From Bolinopsis microptera (Eukaryota; Ctenophora; Tentaculata; Lobata; Bolinopsidae): DNA of 64,000 nucleotides. Below are positions 34,071-46,013 of the stretch, one piece after another. The translations under genes were made by a program, and so were the position numbers. Position 1 is the stretch's first letter, and each line of letters opens with the position of its first letter. Location: NCBI RefSeq assembly GCF_026151205.1, contig NC_087080.1, forward strand, positions 10,773,837-10,837,836. Direction: 5' to 3'. Under the pieces are notes generated by a model that had not been told where the DNA came from, ran no database searches, and saw only the letters and a list, made by a program, of their open reading frames with translations.

Positions 34071-35995
34071 TCTTTATAATTAACGTGCGTAATTCATTCG
34101 TTGATCTACATTCTTATCTACAATTAGCAGTAACAGGATTGCCTAGGGTTATTTTTCCCATCAGTGTTGAAGAAATATCTAAACTTATAAATCTATACTG
34201 TAACTTAAATTTGGAGTGACATGAAGTTTGTAATTTATTTATTTAATGATATTGCGACATCTCACTAAACGAACCTTAGTTCTGCTAGTACTCTGCGGGT
34301 TATTTTATTTTTACCCTACAAATTAAATTTATTTAGATTGAAAACATCAAACATCTTGTTAGAGACAAATATAGTGAGTTAATCTGATTTAGTTATCCTC
34401 GTGCAGTGGTGCACCGATGATGAGTGAACAGATCCCTAACTACAGAGATGAATCATGACCTCCAGAACTTATTAAATCTTTCTGCACTGTCACATTGAAT
34501 TGTATGACACAATTATTATTATTTAATATAACTGATGAAAATTAAATGAAATAATCGACGTTTTGGTACTCATTTACCTTTTACTAAGATTACTGATTAC
34601 GAGATCTACGACCCAGCATCTGTTATCACATACAAGGAAAGACTCGACTTATAACCTCCGTGCTATCATCCGGTTTGCAAACCGGAGATATTGGGGGACC
34701 AAACGTTCTCCTGATATAGACAGCAATGAGCGAGTTATTAATAAAATAAAATCACATACTGATGATAATTTGAATTCTTGATATTGGTGATGGTATTTCC
34801 GTTTAATTTACAATCATGTAAGTTAAATTACTAGTCGGGAAACTTATCTGATGTATTAAACCCACTTATCACCTGCAAATATTTGCATACAAACTATACT
34901 ACCAGATATATAAAATATTGCTGAGGACGAAAACCCTTAAATTCGATTCAACTCTTATATTCGATTTATTGACTAATAATTTGACCTTTTTTGCACGGCG
35001 ATGAAGATGAAAATTGATATATTAACCGTACTACCTAATATCTAAAAAGAGGGTGCAGAGTGCAGAGTGCAGATCATTTTATCTGAGGATAGTTATTTGA
35101 TTAAACACCAACAGAACCCTGTTTATGCTATTTATGCTGTTTATTTTTTGATATGGAATATGGATCAGGAATCCAGGATACTGAGGTGCTTATCCGAACG
35201 TTATTTTACAACCCCAACTCTTATTTATTTCAATTCAGTTTCTATGGTTGTTCCAACTTCCGAATAAGCTTTTAAAGCGTTACTACGATCTTCACAATCT
35301 AGGATAACTTATTTTTGGCAATCGTGTAAATTTTACATTTTTAGTTCCTTTTTATTTGTTGTTATCTTTAATTCGTCAAGAATAATTTTTCCAAACTCCA
35401 GTTTGTCGATCATATTCTGACTATTTCAAGAAAACTATATCCTCTGAAAGTTAATCCGCTCGTTCATTACGGTCTAGTGAATTGAGGAAATCGGTTGCGA
35501 AAGCTAAGCTATGAGCGTTCCGTGACAGATTCAGGAAACGGAAACAACTATCTTTACTCTTTAGTATGATTTCGTAGATAATTGAGCCACCCTGTAAATT
35601 TCCCACGATTTTTTTCAGCACTAGCTCTGTCTTATTATACCGTTCTAAACTTAATCTGTATGAAGTTAGTTGAAACTAATAACCTTTTAATGTTACAATA
35701 ATTACCTGGAGTTTGATTCGCCCGATCTTGCTCTCAGGGTCACATATGATTCGAAGTTTTCATAAATCAATGTGGCTTTTATAGTTTTATCATTATACAA
35801 AGGTAGCTCACAAATATGCCCTGATCGCGAGTATTGTTTTAGCGTTCAGAATTTAAATGTTGTTCTTTTCTTGACGCGAGTAAATTTTACTCTTATATCT
35901 ACAAGCAATAACGTGATTATGATTTTTTATAAAGATTTTTTTATTCCTATGAAATAAACTGAATTAGCTTCTAAAAGTGTCTTTTTGACAGGGAA
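34071..35995. other. Spacer before the secreted-protein cluster
   Basis: No gene recognised. A 16-bp palindrome CCGGTTTGCAAACCGG is at about 34669-34684. The final 60 bp lead to tttttgacag, the acceptor-like site 4 nt before the first cluster gene. Confidence 0.4.
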
Positions 35996-37210
35996 ATGTT
36001 ACTAATCTTGGTTGTGTCTACGGTGTTTGGCATGGCCTTCTCCGCTGTGCTGGATCCATCTCTAACTGAGTGGAGACTGATAGAACAAGATCAGGAACGA
36101 ATCATGTTTCCTCTGAAAGACTACATTCTGGAGGTCAAATCATTCCTTCCTGACGAATACGATACGAACCCACCGTATGGCGAACTTTTCAGAACGGATA
36201 AAGCCTCTACTATGATGATGACGCTTCATGCTGGAAGCTGGAATAATAAAGTCGGCCGTTTGGTGTGGAATACCATCAAATATGACAGAGGATATGATAT
36301 TGCAGTTGAAGAGTGCGATGCCAGATACCAAGCCTACCAAAGCTTTCCCGCTGGAGGAAAGAAGGAGCAGATTTGGGCATGGAATTTTTTCGAGGATCAC
36401 CTTGAATTGACATGCGACGGAGAACTTCAGTACGAACAAAACTTTGATGAAGGTGATGTTAGTCCCAGAAAACCTGGCTTGCCAAAAAGCTGTCGGGCAC
36501 TTGGAGATGCGGATGTGGACAGGATAACTTTCAAACACATGGCAGGTGAATACATCCGTGGGATACCCAAGACCGCTAAGGAAACTACTCTGCCACAAAT
36601 TGGAACTACAGCTCCGCCCACCGAACCAAACACTGTAAGTGTAGATCCTGGCATTGATGACGTCATATACCCTGAAGAACCTATTACTGAGGAGCCTGAA
36701 GATATTGATGAGCCTGAAGTGTACCCTACGTGCGGCTGCTGGACTCCCGAGTGTGGTTACTGTTCCAACCCAGAATGTACCGTGAAATACGATCTCATAA
36801 ACTCCAAACTCGGAATCACAGTTCACTCCCACATCAAATGGAAGGAACTCAACACAATCATGCTCCTCGATGAAGACGGGAATGCTATCGGAAACTTCCA
36901 GTGGAACCGGAAAAGCATCTATCTGACCGGTTGTATCAGCTGCCAGACACCTCCAGCTATACGAAAAATCAATCCTGAAGAAATGTCTGATTGGTCGCTC
37001 AGTTTGCACGGTGGTGTGGTGACGCTAACGGTGGGGGGAGAAGTTCTTTACGAAAGTAAACTGAGGGGAAAATGTGCCGAGAAGTACAGCCAGGCTACGA
37101 GATTCGCATTCTATGACATGACTTGCGAGAATAGTTTCGACTTGTTGGCGGGGATGGAAGCAGGGGAAAGGGTCACGGCAGATTGCGCTGGGGCGTGTCC
37201 TCAAGAATAG
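35996..37210 (+). CDS. Secreted two-domain cysteine-rich protein, cluster member 1
   Basis: 404 residues in one exon. Residues 1-17 are a signal peptide (MLLILVVSTVFGMAFSA), so the product enters the secretory pathway; there is no other membrane segment. Domain 1 (to about 190) has ILEVKSFLPDEYDTNP, VGRLVWNTIKYDRGYD, EQIWAWNF and LTCDGELQYEQ. The linker (about 191-242) is acidic with Pro/Thr, unlike the other copies. Domain 2 starts CGCWTPECGYC and has GNFQWNRKSIYLTGC, GKCAEKYSQATRFAFYDMTC and CAGACP at the end. 14 mature cysteines. The ATG was chosen because it begins the signal peptide and lies 4 nt after an AG acceptor. AATAAA at 37890. The family is unknown to me; the fold looks like two related beta-sandwiches. 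Confidence 0.9.
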   Translation: MLLILVVSTVFGMAFSAVLDPSLTEWRLIEQDQERIMFPLKDYILEVKSFLPDEYDTNPPYGELFRTDKASTMMMTLHAGSWNNKVGRLVWNTIKYDRGYDIAVEECDARYQAYQSFPAGGKKEQIWAWNFFEDHLELTCDGELQYEQNFDEGDVSPRKPGLPKSCRALGDADVDRITFKHMAGEYIRGIPKTAKETTLPQIGTTAPPTEPNTVSVDPGIDDVIYPEEPITEEPEDIDEPEVYPTCGCWTPECGYCSNPECTVKYDLINSKLGITVHSHIKWKELNTIMLLDEDGNAIGNFQWNRKSIYLTGCISCQTPPAIRKINPEEMSDWSLSLHGGVVTLTVGGEVLYESKLRGKCAEKYSQATRFAFYDMTCENSFDLLAGMEAGERVTADCAGACPQE

Positions 37211-40200
37211 TTTCAAGAACGGCAAACTCTAGAAAAATGAACTGAATCTGACTGGACTTCGTTTACAATCATGTGCAGTGGATCTAGACGGTGTATTCGG
37301 AGGTATATATTTCAGAGTTTTAATTTTGAAAATAAGAGAAGTGAAATGCCGTGTTAAACCCCAATATTGTTTTTGCATGAATTTGTTCCGCGCACGTATA
37401 CCTTTTCATGAAATTCGAAAAACGACGTAAAATTGACGATCTTAGGGGATGTCTAATTTCTCAATTTGTCGAGTCTGCGACAAATCCACACAGGAGGGAT
37501 TGAGACATGAAAATAACCGTAGTACAGGATTAAATGCAATGAAATAGATATGTTCAAAAGTGTTGGTCAGAGTAAACTAAATAAAAAATATCCCTGCAGA
37601 AGATATCCCGTATGCTGCATCTTTGTAGATCAGCTGGGTCTCGTGCAGCAATCCACTCTTTCGCATAGTGATCTGGTTTACTCCAACGTTCGGAAATTAA
37701 CATTGTCATTTGTATATTTAATTAGAGTAGGTACTCAAGGTGCAATCTTTAAAAGTTTGTAATATTTTAAGTTGCTGATATTATTATTATGGCGTACGAT
37801 TTTGTTACCGGTTATAATTATGTAACATTGTAAATATGTTTAACTCTTTTCCCAATAATTTGCTTCGATTTTATTATCATAATACATCCAATAAATAGTT
37901 TTTTCTATACTTGTTTTTATGCTTATGTAATATGTGATATGAACAATTTGTACCACATTACTTCATGTTTAAACTTCCTCACCTGCACCTGTCTACGCAG
38001 AGATACACCTTTTCTACACACCACGTTTCATACTTATTCATAAATCACTCCTTTGTCGAGGAATGAATTTTACGAAGGACGATTATTTCTATTAAAGTTT
38101 ACGGCCAATCTAAGCTTTCCTCATGGCCAAGTGAAACCAAACTCAGGTAAAGTGTACCGATTCATAACGATACTGGAAACTTATGTGGTTTTTTAAAGTT
38201 AGGAAAATGGAGACCTTTTAATAGTCTTCTGTAAGGACCTCGATCACCTTTGGATTGCAGGTTGCACGCCTAGGTTTTTTCACCATGTCGAAAAAATAAA
38301 AAACCACATACTCCAAAGCATCTGATACAACTACTTCATCCAATAATATGTTAGCTCCTCTTCGATAAATTTGTGAGCAAAATTGTCACGATAGAAAGAA
38401 ATAGAATAGGTAATAAATAGTTGGAATTAAATTTGTGGGATGGAATTTAATTTGTGGATGAAATTGTCACGATAGAAAGGATAAGGAATAAATAGATGAA
38501 ATCAAAGCTAATGTTTGGCTGAGAGTCCATTACCGAATATCTAAAACAGTCGATATTGCAAACCTTGTTCAACCTTGTTCAACTCTGCAAAAGTTCCCTG
38601 TTTGCAGGCACTTTACCGATTTGCCAATAAACCCTCTTTTGTTATGTGATAATAACAGATACATTGTCTTGCCCGAACTTGTTGATCGCTAAAATAAAGT
38701 TCATGGCTACAGACCAGTTCAGTTTGTTTGTTGGGTTTAATTCAATTGGGGTTCCACTAAAATCAAGTCAGAAATGTAAAGAATGCGATATAAGTGATAT
38801 AATGGACGTCTGAACCGCCGTACTTTGGTGATCTCGCCAGTTCATAGTTTACGATTAGTAAACTCAAAATATTGGACAAATTATTGGACGATTGTTTTAG
38901 AAATCTGAATGTGATCGATTCGTTGATTTTTAGTTTCTCAGTACGTATGGCAAGTATTTTAGGGAACAGAGTTGAATTTATAAAAATTAAGTTATTCTGG
39001 AAGTAGGAAACAGTCATCAACAGGAATAGGCACGGTAACTTTGGGTTTTGTGGCGTGAGGGCGAGTCCGTCGAGGTAAGTTTTAACTGTTTGGTGGGCTC
39101 GGGCGAGTGGCAAGCTCTCCTCGCTCCTCTCAGAGAATGCTAAATTTCTATTTCTTAATGCCTAAGACATGCTGCTTACGTTGTTGGTAGGGGTTACTAT
39201 TTTTTAATTTAAAACATGCCAGCTTTGAATTGTTCAGAAATCAATTGCATCTCATTAAAATAAAAGTGAAATATAGGGTAACACAAAGAGCATTTCCGAT
39301 CCAGATTAAATTTTCAACTTTGTGACATGCATGAAATATAGCACTAACTGATAGTCCGTTTTTTTTGCTCAAGTAGACTAAAAATTTATATTCTATGAAA
39401 CTCATAAAACAAATATGTGGGCCGTTATGTACGTGAAACTTAAAATTATTGACAAGTGGCGAGAGCTGCAGTCTGCACAGTGCACACCCTAGAGGCCATA
39501 TATTTATGTTTACGCCAACCAGTTAAACTTGTTCTTCATACTTTCATGATGCCGACGTGGTTGACTTAACTTCATGGAATTTCCCAATTTAGGCTACATT
39601 TTTCACTCGTTTGTATTATTGAAATAGTGTTCCGGCCGACATTTTTCGTTGAGCTTGATATTATGAGAACAGCCGTATAATTTTCAGGGCGTTTAGTGGG
39701 GCCGTTTTGCTCCTTTTCAAAAATTATATCCCGCCAACAATTTCTGCTTATAGAATTCTCAGATTTCCTAATTTATTGCATAATCTTCCTTCCCGATACG
39801 ATTTCTCGATGTACATGTTATATCTGATTTCTATAATTTTCGTGGCTTTACTCTGTCACTCCTAAGATTAACGTTACAAGCACATCGTGAGCTGTAATTA
39901 TCATTATCATAACCCATTGCTTGCTACACGTTGTATATCACGTTCTCCCGCAAATTAAAGGAAATACAACGTGTGTCAACTCATTGCTCAATTCTATATC
40001 TGAAAGCGTTTTTATCAAAAAATTCTGAAATAGGAAGTTCAAAGGCCCAAAGGGGCCTCGAAGGACTTTTACCGGGCCAGAAAATTCATTCCACGGCCCT
40101 GACAATTTTACTATGTATCAAGGACTTAGGTGCTATAGGGAAAATTAATTGCGTTCGATATAACACCAAAGATCACGATATTTTTATACAATTTGAAAAT

Positions 40201-41290
40201 ATATTTAACCCCTCAAAAAACAGGCAGGATCATGTTTTTATTTGCCATCCACTGCCATCACGTCGATGGCAGAGGTCAAATTATTTTTGTTCTACATTGA
40301 ACAAAAGGTGCTTCATTTTGCCGTTGCAGAGGTCTACCTCAATTATTATAGGTCTACCAAATTTACCTCTTAGACAGGTCTGAAGACATATCTTCAGAGG
40401 TCCATCTCAATTTCAGGAGTTTATATTTAGCATTGTAAACTCGAGCCTAAGGCGTGGATGAAGCCTAATAACTCCGTGTTGTTATTTACACAAATGTTAT
40501 TACTGTTACTCAATCATTCTCAATTAGACAACTGCTCTGCTCCAAGGTTATTAGTCCCAATAGATATTGTGAGCCTAGAGTATACCTGTTAAAAGTTCAA
40601 GAAACTTCCTATGATACCCCTTCAGTGCATACTATAAACATAGTACTATTAATATTCTCTTCCTGCTGTTTTCTCTAATGTTATTTGGTAGTGCTGACAT
40701 TATATAAGTCTCGTCCTGTCTCCGTTGGCAGAGGATCAGTGAATATAGCTTGTTAGCGTGTGTCCGTCTATCACCAATTACAGAACAGTGTGATGCAATA
40801 ATTATCTTTAAGTAGGAATACAGTTAACACTTATAATAGTCTAGCTTTATAATCACCTTTCCAGCTTAGAATTTAATCTGATTAAGTCATGTAGTGTCAC
40901 ATTTGATGATTATTTCAAAAATGAATAAAATTCTTGATTTTTCTGAATGGACTCAGTGATGACAATGTTCTAATAAAGGTTAATAGATAAATTATAATTT
41001 AAATTACAGTAATTTGTAAAGAGATGAGTAACTTTACTTGTCTTTTACTGTTTACTGAATAGCAGATTTAAACGAGGCAACAACTTTTAGCAAATCTTTC
41101 GTAAAATCTTTGTCCGCAGTCTAGAATAGGGACTAGTGAACTATACCAAAGCCTGAAAATACTTGCCTCTAGATTTCAAGCTTTTAGCTGCCAAGTTTTC
41201 GCAACAGTAGTACCTGTTATTACTTTAGATAACGTTTACTGCCGTGCGTGTGTATTAGATAACATCGATTAAAACATTGCTTTTAGGATC
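37211..41290. other. Spacer between cluster members 1 and 2
   Basis: Possible polyadenylation signal AATAAA at 37890. A small duplication (gaaattgtcacgatagaaag) occurs at about 38387 and 38462. The 150-codon ORF at 39931 has no recognisable domain and poor composition, so I do not call it. A TATA-like tatataag at about 40700 lies 590 bp before gene 2 and could mark a non-coding first exon. Confidence 0.4.
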
Positions 41291-42451
41291 ATGATTGTGC
41301 TCATTGCGTTGCTGATGTTTGGTCCTGCCCTCTCTAGTAAGATAGACCCCTCCCTCGCTGATTGGAAACTTATCACCGAAAACCTCATCACCATCAATGT
41401 CCCCATGAAAAAGTACATCCTGGAGATAAAATCCACGTTACCAGAGGACTTTGACACTAACCCTGTCTACAATGAAACTATAAAGGTGGACAAGAGCACG
41501 ACAATGATGTTGGTGCTCTATGACGGAGAGAACCAAGTGGGGCGTCTGACCTGGAATTCTATTCACTATAAAAGGGGGTATGACGCGTGGATCGAACAAT
41601 GCAACATATTTTACGTTCCCTTCAGGAGCTTTCCATGTGGAGGAAGGAAGGACCAAGTTTGGGCCTGGAAATTAAACAAGAATGATGTGGAGCTGAGTTG
41701 TGATGGTGAGCTGCAGTATTATCAGCACTATCTTAATGGAGATAATTGGAAGCACCTGAGGGAGAGATGTCGGAGACTTGGTCAAGCTGATGTGGACCGG
41801 GTGGAAGTGAAGTTCATGAAGAACTTTTATATCCGTGCTGTCTCTAGAGATGATAAAATTGAACCGACCCAAGCGAAGGTCACAACTCCTCCCACCACAC
41901 CAACTCAAAGACCAACCACCAGTGCTCCTCTTCCCGGTCGTCTTGCTTTCGCCAAAGATTTCCCGACCTGTGACTGTTGGACTCCCAAGTGTGGGTTCTG
42001 CTCCAATATGGAGTGCACTGTGAAGCAAGATCTTTTCAGCTCCTTCGAGGGAATTGTAGTGCGTTCTAAGCTCACTCGAGGTAAACCCAACTCGATTGCA
42101 CTTTTTGGCGAGGAGGGAGATCTTCTCGGGAACTTTCAATGGGACCTTTCCGGCATTTTCCTCACTGGCTGCATTCGGTGTCGGCCGTCGGTAGCTTTGA
42201 GGCGTGCTAAAGCAATCATTGGTCTGACACCCTGGGCGTTTTCCATGAAGGATGGCGTGGTTGAGATCAAGATAAATGGACAGACTTTGTTTAGACGGAC
42301 ATTAAAGGGAAAATGCGCGGAGAGATACGGAAAAGCGAAACGATTCGCATTCTACGGTATGAATTGTGAAAATAGATTCCGTTTGCTGCCGGAAATGGTG
42401 CCTGGGGCAATGCTCACACCGACCTGTAGTAATACTTGTTCTCTGTATTAG
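41291..42451 (+). CDS. Secreted two-domain cysteine-rich protein, cluster member 2 (most divergent)
   Basis: 386 residues, single exon, signal peptide MIVLIALLMFGPALSS. The architecture is the same: domain 1 with ILEIKSTLPEDFDTNP, VGRLTWNSIHYKRGYD, QVWAWKL and LSCDGELQYYQ; a basic Thr/Pro linker (about 194-224, for example TTPPTTPTQRPTTSAP); domain 2 with CDCWTPKCGFCSNMEC, GNFQWDLSGIFLTGC and GKCAERYGKAKRFAFYGMNC. It carries one extra cysteine (FPCGGRK), giving an odd count of 15, and the C-terminal CAG-CP of the others is TCSNTC. The domain cores are kept, so it is probably functional but specialised. AG acceptor (ttttag) 4 nt before the ATG. AATAAA at 42686. Confidence 0.9.
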   Translation: MIVLIALLMFGPALSSKIDPSLADWKLITENLITINVPMKKYILEIKSTLPEDFDTNPVYNETIKVDKSTTMMLVLYDGENQVGRLTWNSIHYKRGYDAWIEQCNIFYVPFRSFPCGGRKDQVWAWKLNKNDVELSCDGELQYYQHYLNGDNWKHLRERCRRLGQADVDRVEVKFMKNFYIRAVSRDDKIEPTQAKVTTPPTTPTQRPTTSAPLPGRLAFAKDFPTCDCWTPKCGFCSNMECTVKQDLFSSFEGIVVRSKLTRGKPNSIALFGEEGDLLGNFQWDLSGIFLTGCIRCRPSVALRRAKAIIGLTPWAFSMKDGVVEIKINGQTLFRRTLKGKCAERYGKAKRFAFYGMNCENRFRLLPEMVPGAMLTPTCSNTCSLY

Positions 42452-43712
42452 ATTAATATAACAGCTACCTAGATTTAAATTGTTACTGAAATAATGTTAC
42501 TGCATGTATGTTCTATCTGAAAAAAAAAAACTGGAACAAAACGGCAAATTTGAATTGTATATTAATTATTACTGAAGCATGCTTATCATTAAAGCATGTT
42601 AACTATGTATGGGTTTTACATTACTGTTGTATATGCAAAATTAAAATAATATCTCTATTAAATTTATTATGGGCAGGAAATCTACAATAAAAATATATGA
42701 ATTTTGTAAATTTTATCATTAATTTTATCGTGCTATTATAATCGTCAGTTATTGTCATTATTTGCTTGGTCATTGTCATTCTTATCGATCGTCTTAGGAA
42801 GTTCTTAGCGGTGCCTTTCGACAAAAACATCTAAGTTAATAGAAAACCGCGTGTTTCGTAACGTTTCCATCTGCAATTATCCCTGTAATGCAATAAATTA
42901 TTGAGTCATCAGTCAAATGGAGGTTGTGAACTATCTAATCAGATTTCGATTATTGATATCAGAATTTTATCTGCAACTCTTGAGCAAATTAATAATGTTA
43001 ATTTTGCAAGATATTTGATATCAATTATATCAAATATCTTCCATAACTTGGAAAATTTTTCAAAATAGAGCAGATACCGCAGATTTAATTTGCAGTGTCC
43101 AACCTATTTAGAAAAGGGGAAGGATGGCAATCTTCCAGAGCAGGCTAGGTCACTTCTATTTTGATTATCAATTCTCTACCAATTACTGAGTACGGAAATG
43201 AAAAGTGTGATGAAATATTAAACAATCATGTCGATCAGTGTTTCATTCAATCACAATTCATCTTTTAACCACAAACACTAATCATATATTGGGAACCGGA
43301 GAGTTTTAGCCCACTTCTAACGCCGTACAAGTTGAAATACCATCAACAAGAGAGAGTAATTCTTTACTGATATAATATAAAAACTTACACCCACTTTTAG
43401 TCTGCATACTACTATCTACTAGTAATGAGAGGCAACTGTTGGTTCTACCTCTACCCCTTCCGGCTATGGCTAATGTAGATTAAAGAGACAGAACTACAGA
43501 AGGCTCCGCAGGGTTTCTATCAAGTTATCAATAACTACTGAGATACTTTGTCATTGGGTTAAGCTAGGTATCACTTGTGAAGTGTCGTCACGTGTCAAGT
43601 GTCGTCAGCAGTTCCACTCTGCATCTGGTCCAAATTACTCTGAAGAATGATCTCTACAACAATACTCGGACTCCCTTGATCTGCTACAGTGCTACTGAAA
43701 TCACTACATGTA

Positions 43713-43952
43713 AGGGCGCGTTCACATATTACGTCATGAAGATTGAAGAGTTTAGTATCCTGACATATTAGTATCAAGGACATTTGCCAAGTTTCATTGT
43801 TAATCAGATTGATTTGAAAAATTGAATCATACAAATATTGGCCAAAATTCAGGTATTTTTGCTGACGTGAGAAAGGGAAAGACCTCCCCCGTCAACAACC
43901 GTCAGCATTTCCAAACTCCCTCGGCTACTGACGCAACATGTGAACGCTCCCT
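43713..43952. mobile_element. MITE with AGGG(C/A)GCGTTCACAT ends
   Basis: Left end AGGGCGCGTTCACATATTAC at 43713 and the complement of a close match (agggagcgttcacatgttgc) ending at 43952. TA is found next to both ends. The inner block with gtcaacaaccgtcagcattt is shared with 14480-14620. No transposase. Confidence 0.7.
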
Positions 43953-44810
43953 AGCAATAATGAGATCATTTATTGGCTAGTACAACGAGCTGATGCTGCG
44001 AAACAGGAATTTAGAAACCTACAAAAGGTTTTGGCTGTCCACTCCCGGCAGCCTCATTTGTATGGGATTTCCGTCATCAATTTTTAACTTTCAAATCCAA
44101 AATCTTGAGCTGGTGATCCAAAATTGGTAGACGTGTAAACTGGTGTTTGAACGAATTAGGAAGCACAGATTTGGTTTCCACTCCCAAAGGTTTTAACACA
44201 AATTAATTTAATCAGATTTTTAGTAATATATCCCTAAATTAAGTCACACGATGATTTAAGATTAACACCGATTAACGACATATTTAAAATTTAGCCTTGG
44301 TAGTCCAAGTGGTACATGTGAAATGTTACTTCCAGAGGAAGGGAATATAAGTTTTTTTCTCTTTTCCGATTGGTGAGAAGTAAATTTCTGCTTTTGAAAA
44401 AATATGTAAATTTTTTCAAGTTCCAGAAAAATGACACATACTTCCACTGTATCACAGCGATTGCAATGCCTTATCATAGCGTTACCAGACTTCAGAATTT
44501 ACACTTTACTCAAAAAAGTACCGAATAAAATTTAAAAACGGGTAATTTCTGAAAAATAATTAATCTGGGGTTATTTTTGTAAAATAATTAATATGGCTCC
44601 ACGTTACTCATGCAGTCTCTTCCGCGGTTCAGTTATGCAGAATTGCTCTCTTTTCAAGTTTTTCGCTATGCAATAGAATCTCAGACATCCAAGACTTTAC
44701 CCTCTGGCTTCTTTGTCAATAAATAAATTAACACTAACAGTATAATAAACAGCTCTTTATTATACCAAATACGTTTTCTCAGTTCTAAAACAGTTAGATA
44801 TTTAATAGAT

Positions 44811-44961
44811 GTGGATTCTGGTGGGGAGGTGAGGCATATTTGTTTTTACACTAGTTAAAAATTTACCAATCAGCTTTGACTGTTGACCAATCAAACCTGA
44901 GAATCACTGTCACGGGTCAAAAAGCACAAGCCTCACCTCCTGGCTCCTCGCCAGAATCCAG
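44811..44961. mobile_element. Foldback MITE, copy 2
   Basis: gtggattctggtggggaggt gaggc at the left and gcctcacctcc...gccagaatcc at the right; same family as 32798-32903. Right arm has an internal gctcctc insertion. Confidence 0.7.
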
Positions 44962-46013
44962 ATTTATAGCAAAACAAGCTATCACCCACTTTAAATACAA
45001 ATAACAAGTCCTGGTCACTATAAAATACCGTCTGGCTCCTTCTATGAAATGTCTGCGTATTTAGGTTTATTAGGAATCTTTTTAAAGCTAGGCTCTAAAC
45101 CAATTTGCTTCTGTTTTTGCGGTCTGGACATATGACTGATAAGAACATTTCTACTCATTTTAGATTGTTGGACTTTGATAAAATCTTTTTGGCTTTAATT
45201 CACCAGTCTTTGAGACAGGCCCGCGAGCTGTGCAAAATAAGTTCATCATAAATAAACAATACTAATCAAGTTTAAATAAATTTACCGGTGAATCTAAAAT
45301 TTTAATGGAGAAATGGAGATGAGCATGTTACTTCACAAAGGATTCGATATTCTTCAAATTACGCTTTTTGAATTAAATTCCTTAAATTCTTCCATTTATT
45401 CAAGTTACAACCAAGGATAATTTTGAATCTAATTCTATGATGCACATTCTAAAAATAGCAACTAACAGCTAGATTAATCCTAGAATCATCCGCACGATAC
45501 CGCACATCCTGCTTAAAACAAAGATAACGATTAGAGATGACTCCTTAACAGGAGATACGATCAACAGTTACCGTGTCATTACACGTGTTATGACCATCAC
45601 GTCACTATTATGTTCACTGTGTGCAGTAAAACGGTAGAGTTGGGGCTTCCCTCTTCGCCTGGCCTCTCTCCTACGTTAATAACTGTGACATATGTGTCGG
45701 GCCGAACCCACTGTTGCGATCCTGTATTTAAGGCTGTGGTTGGAGCCGATTTATCATCAGTTCTTCGTTTGTCGAATTCATTTAGTTTGGCCAATTTATT
45801 TACGCTAATTTAGCTTAAATTCTCTTGGATCTTGTCTCTTGGGTTGTTCATAATCATATTATGATCAACATCTCTTTCGTTGAATTTCTGACTTCAGTTT
45901 TCATGAGCTTTCCAATTTGATGATATTTTGTTTATAATATCGTATAATTTGGAGATTTGTTCATACCAATATATTTAATAATACACAAATTAAATAACTT
46001 TTTACTCAGAAGC

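Larger units (their letters stand above)
42452..46013. other. Spacer between cluster members 2 and 3
   Basis: Contains two MITEs (listed separately) and an AT-rich inverted repeat agatatttgatat/atatcaaatatct near 43010-43041. A TATA-like tatttaag at about 45724 could belong to a distal promoter of gene 3. The overlapping ORFs at 45597-45813 on both strands are not recognised. Confidence 0.4.

Noticed and set aside
33665-34219. 184-codon plus-strand ORF
   Set aside because: Runs through the tRNA-derived SINE and has no domain.
34563-34781. Third exon of the RABEPK-like gene
   Set aside because: No kelch motif in any frame and no acceptor with the required phase.
36140-37009. 289-codon minus-strand ORF
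   Set aside because: Exact antisense shadow of cluster member 1; similar shadows occur under every paralogue.
39931-40383. 150-codon ORF between cluster members 1 and 2
   Set aside because: No signal peptide, domain or repeat; composition looks non-coding; no splice or start context.
45597-45813. Overlapping ORFs on both strands upstream of member 3
   Set aside because: Neither resembles a protein; more likely part of the 5' region.
45957-46013. Upstream ATG for cluster member 3
   Set aside because: It adds 19 residues that break the signal peptide, and an acceptor-like AG removes it from the mRNA.
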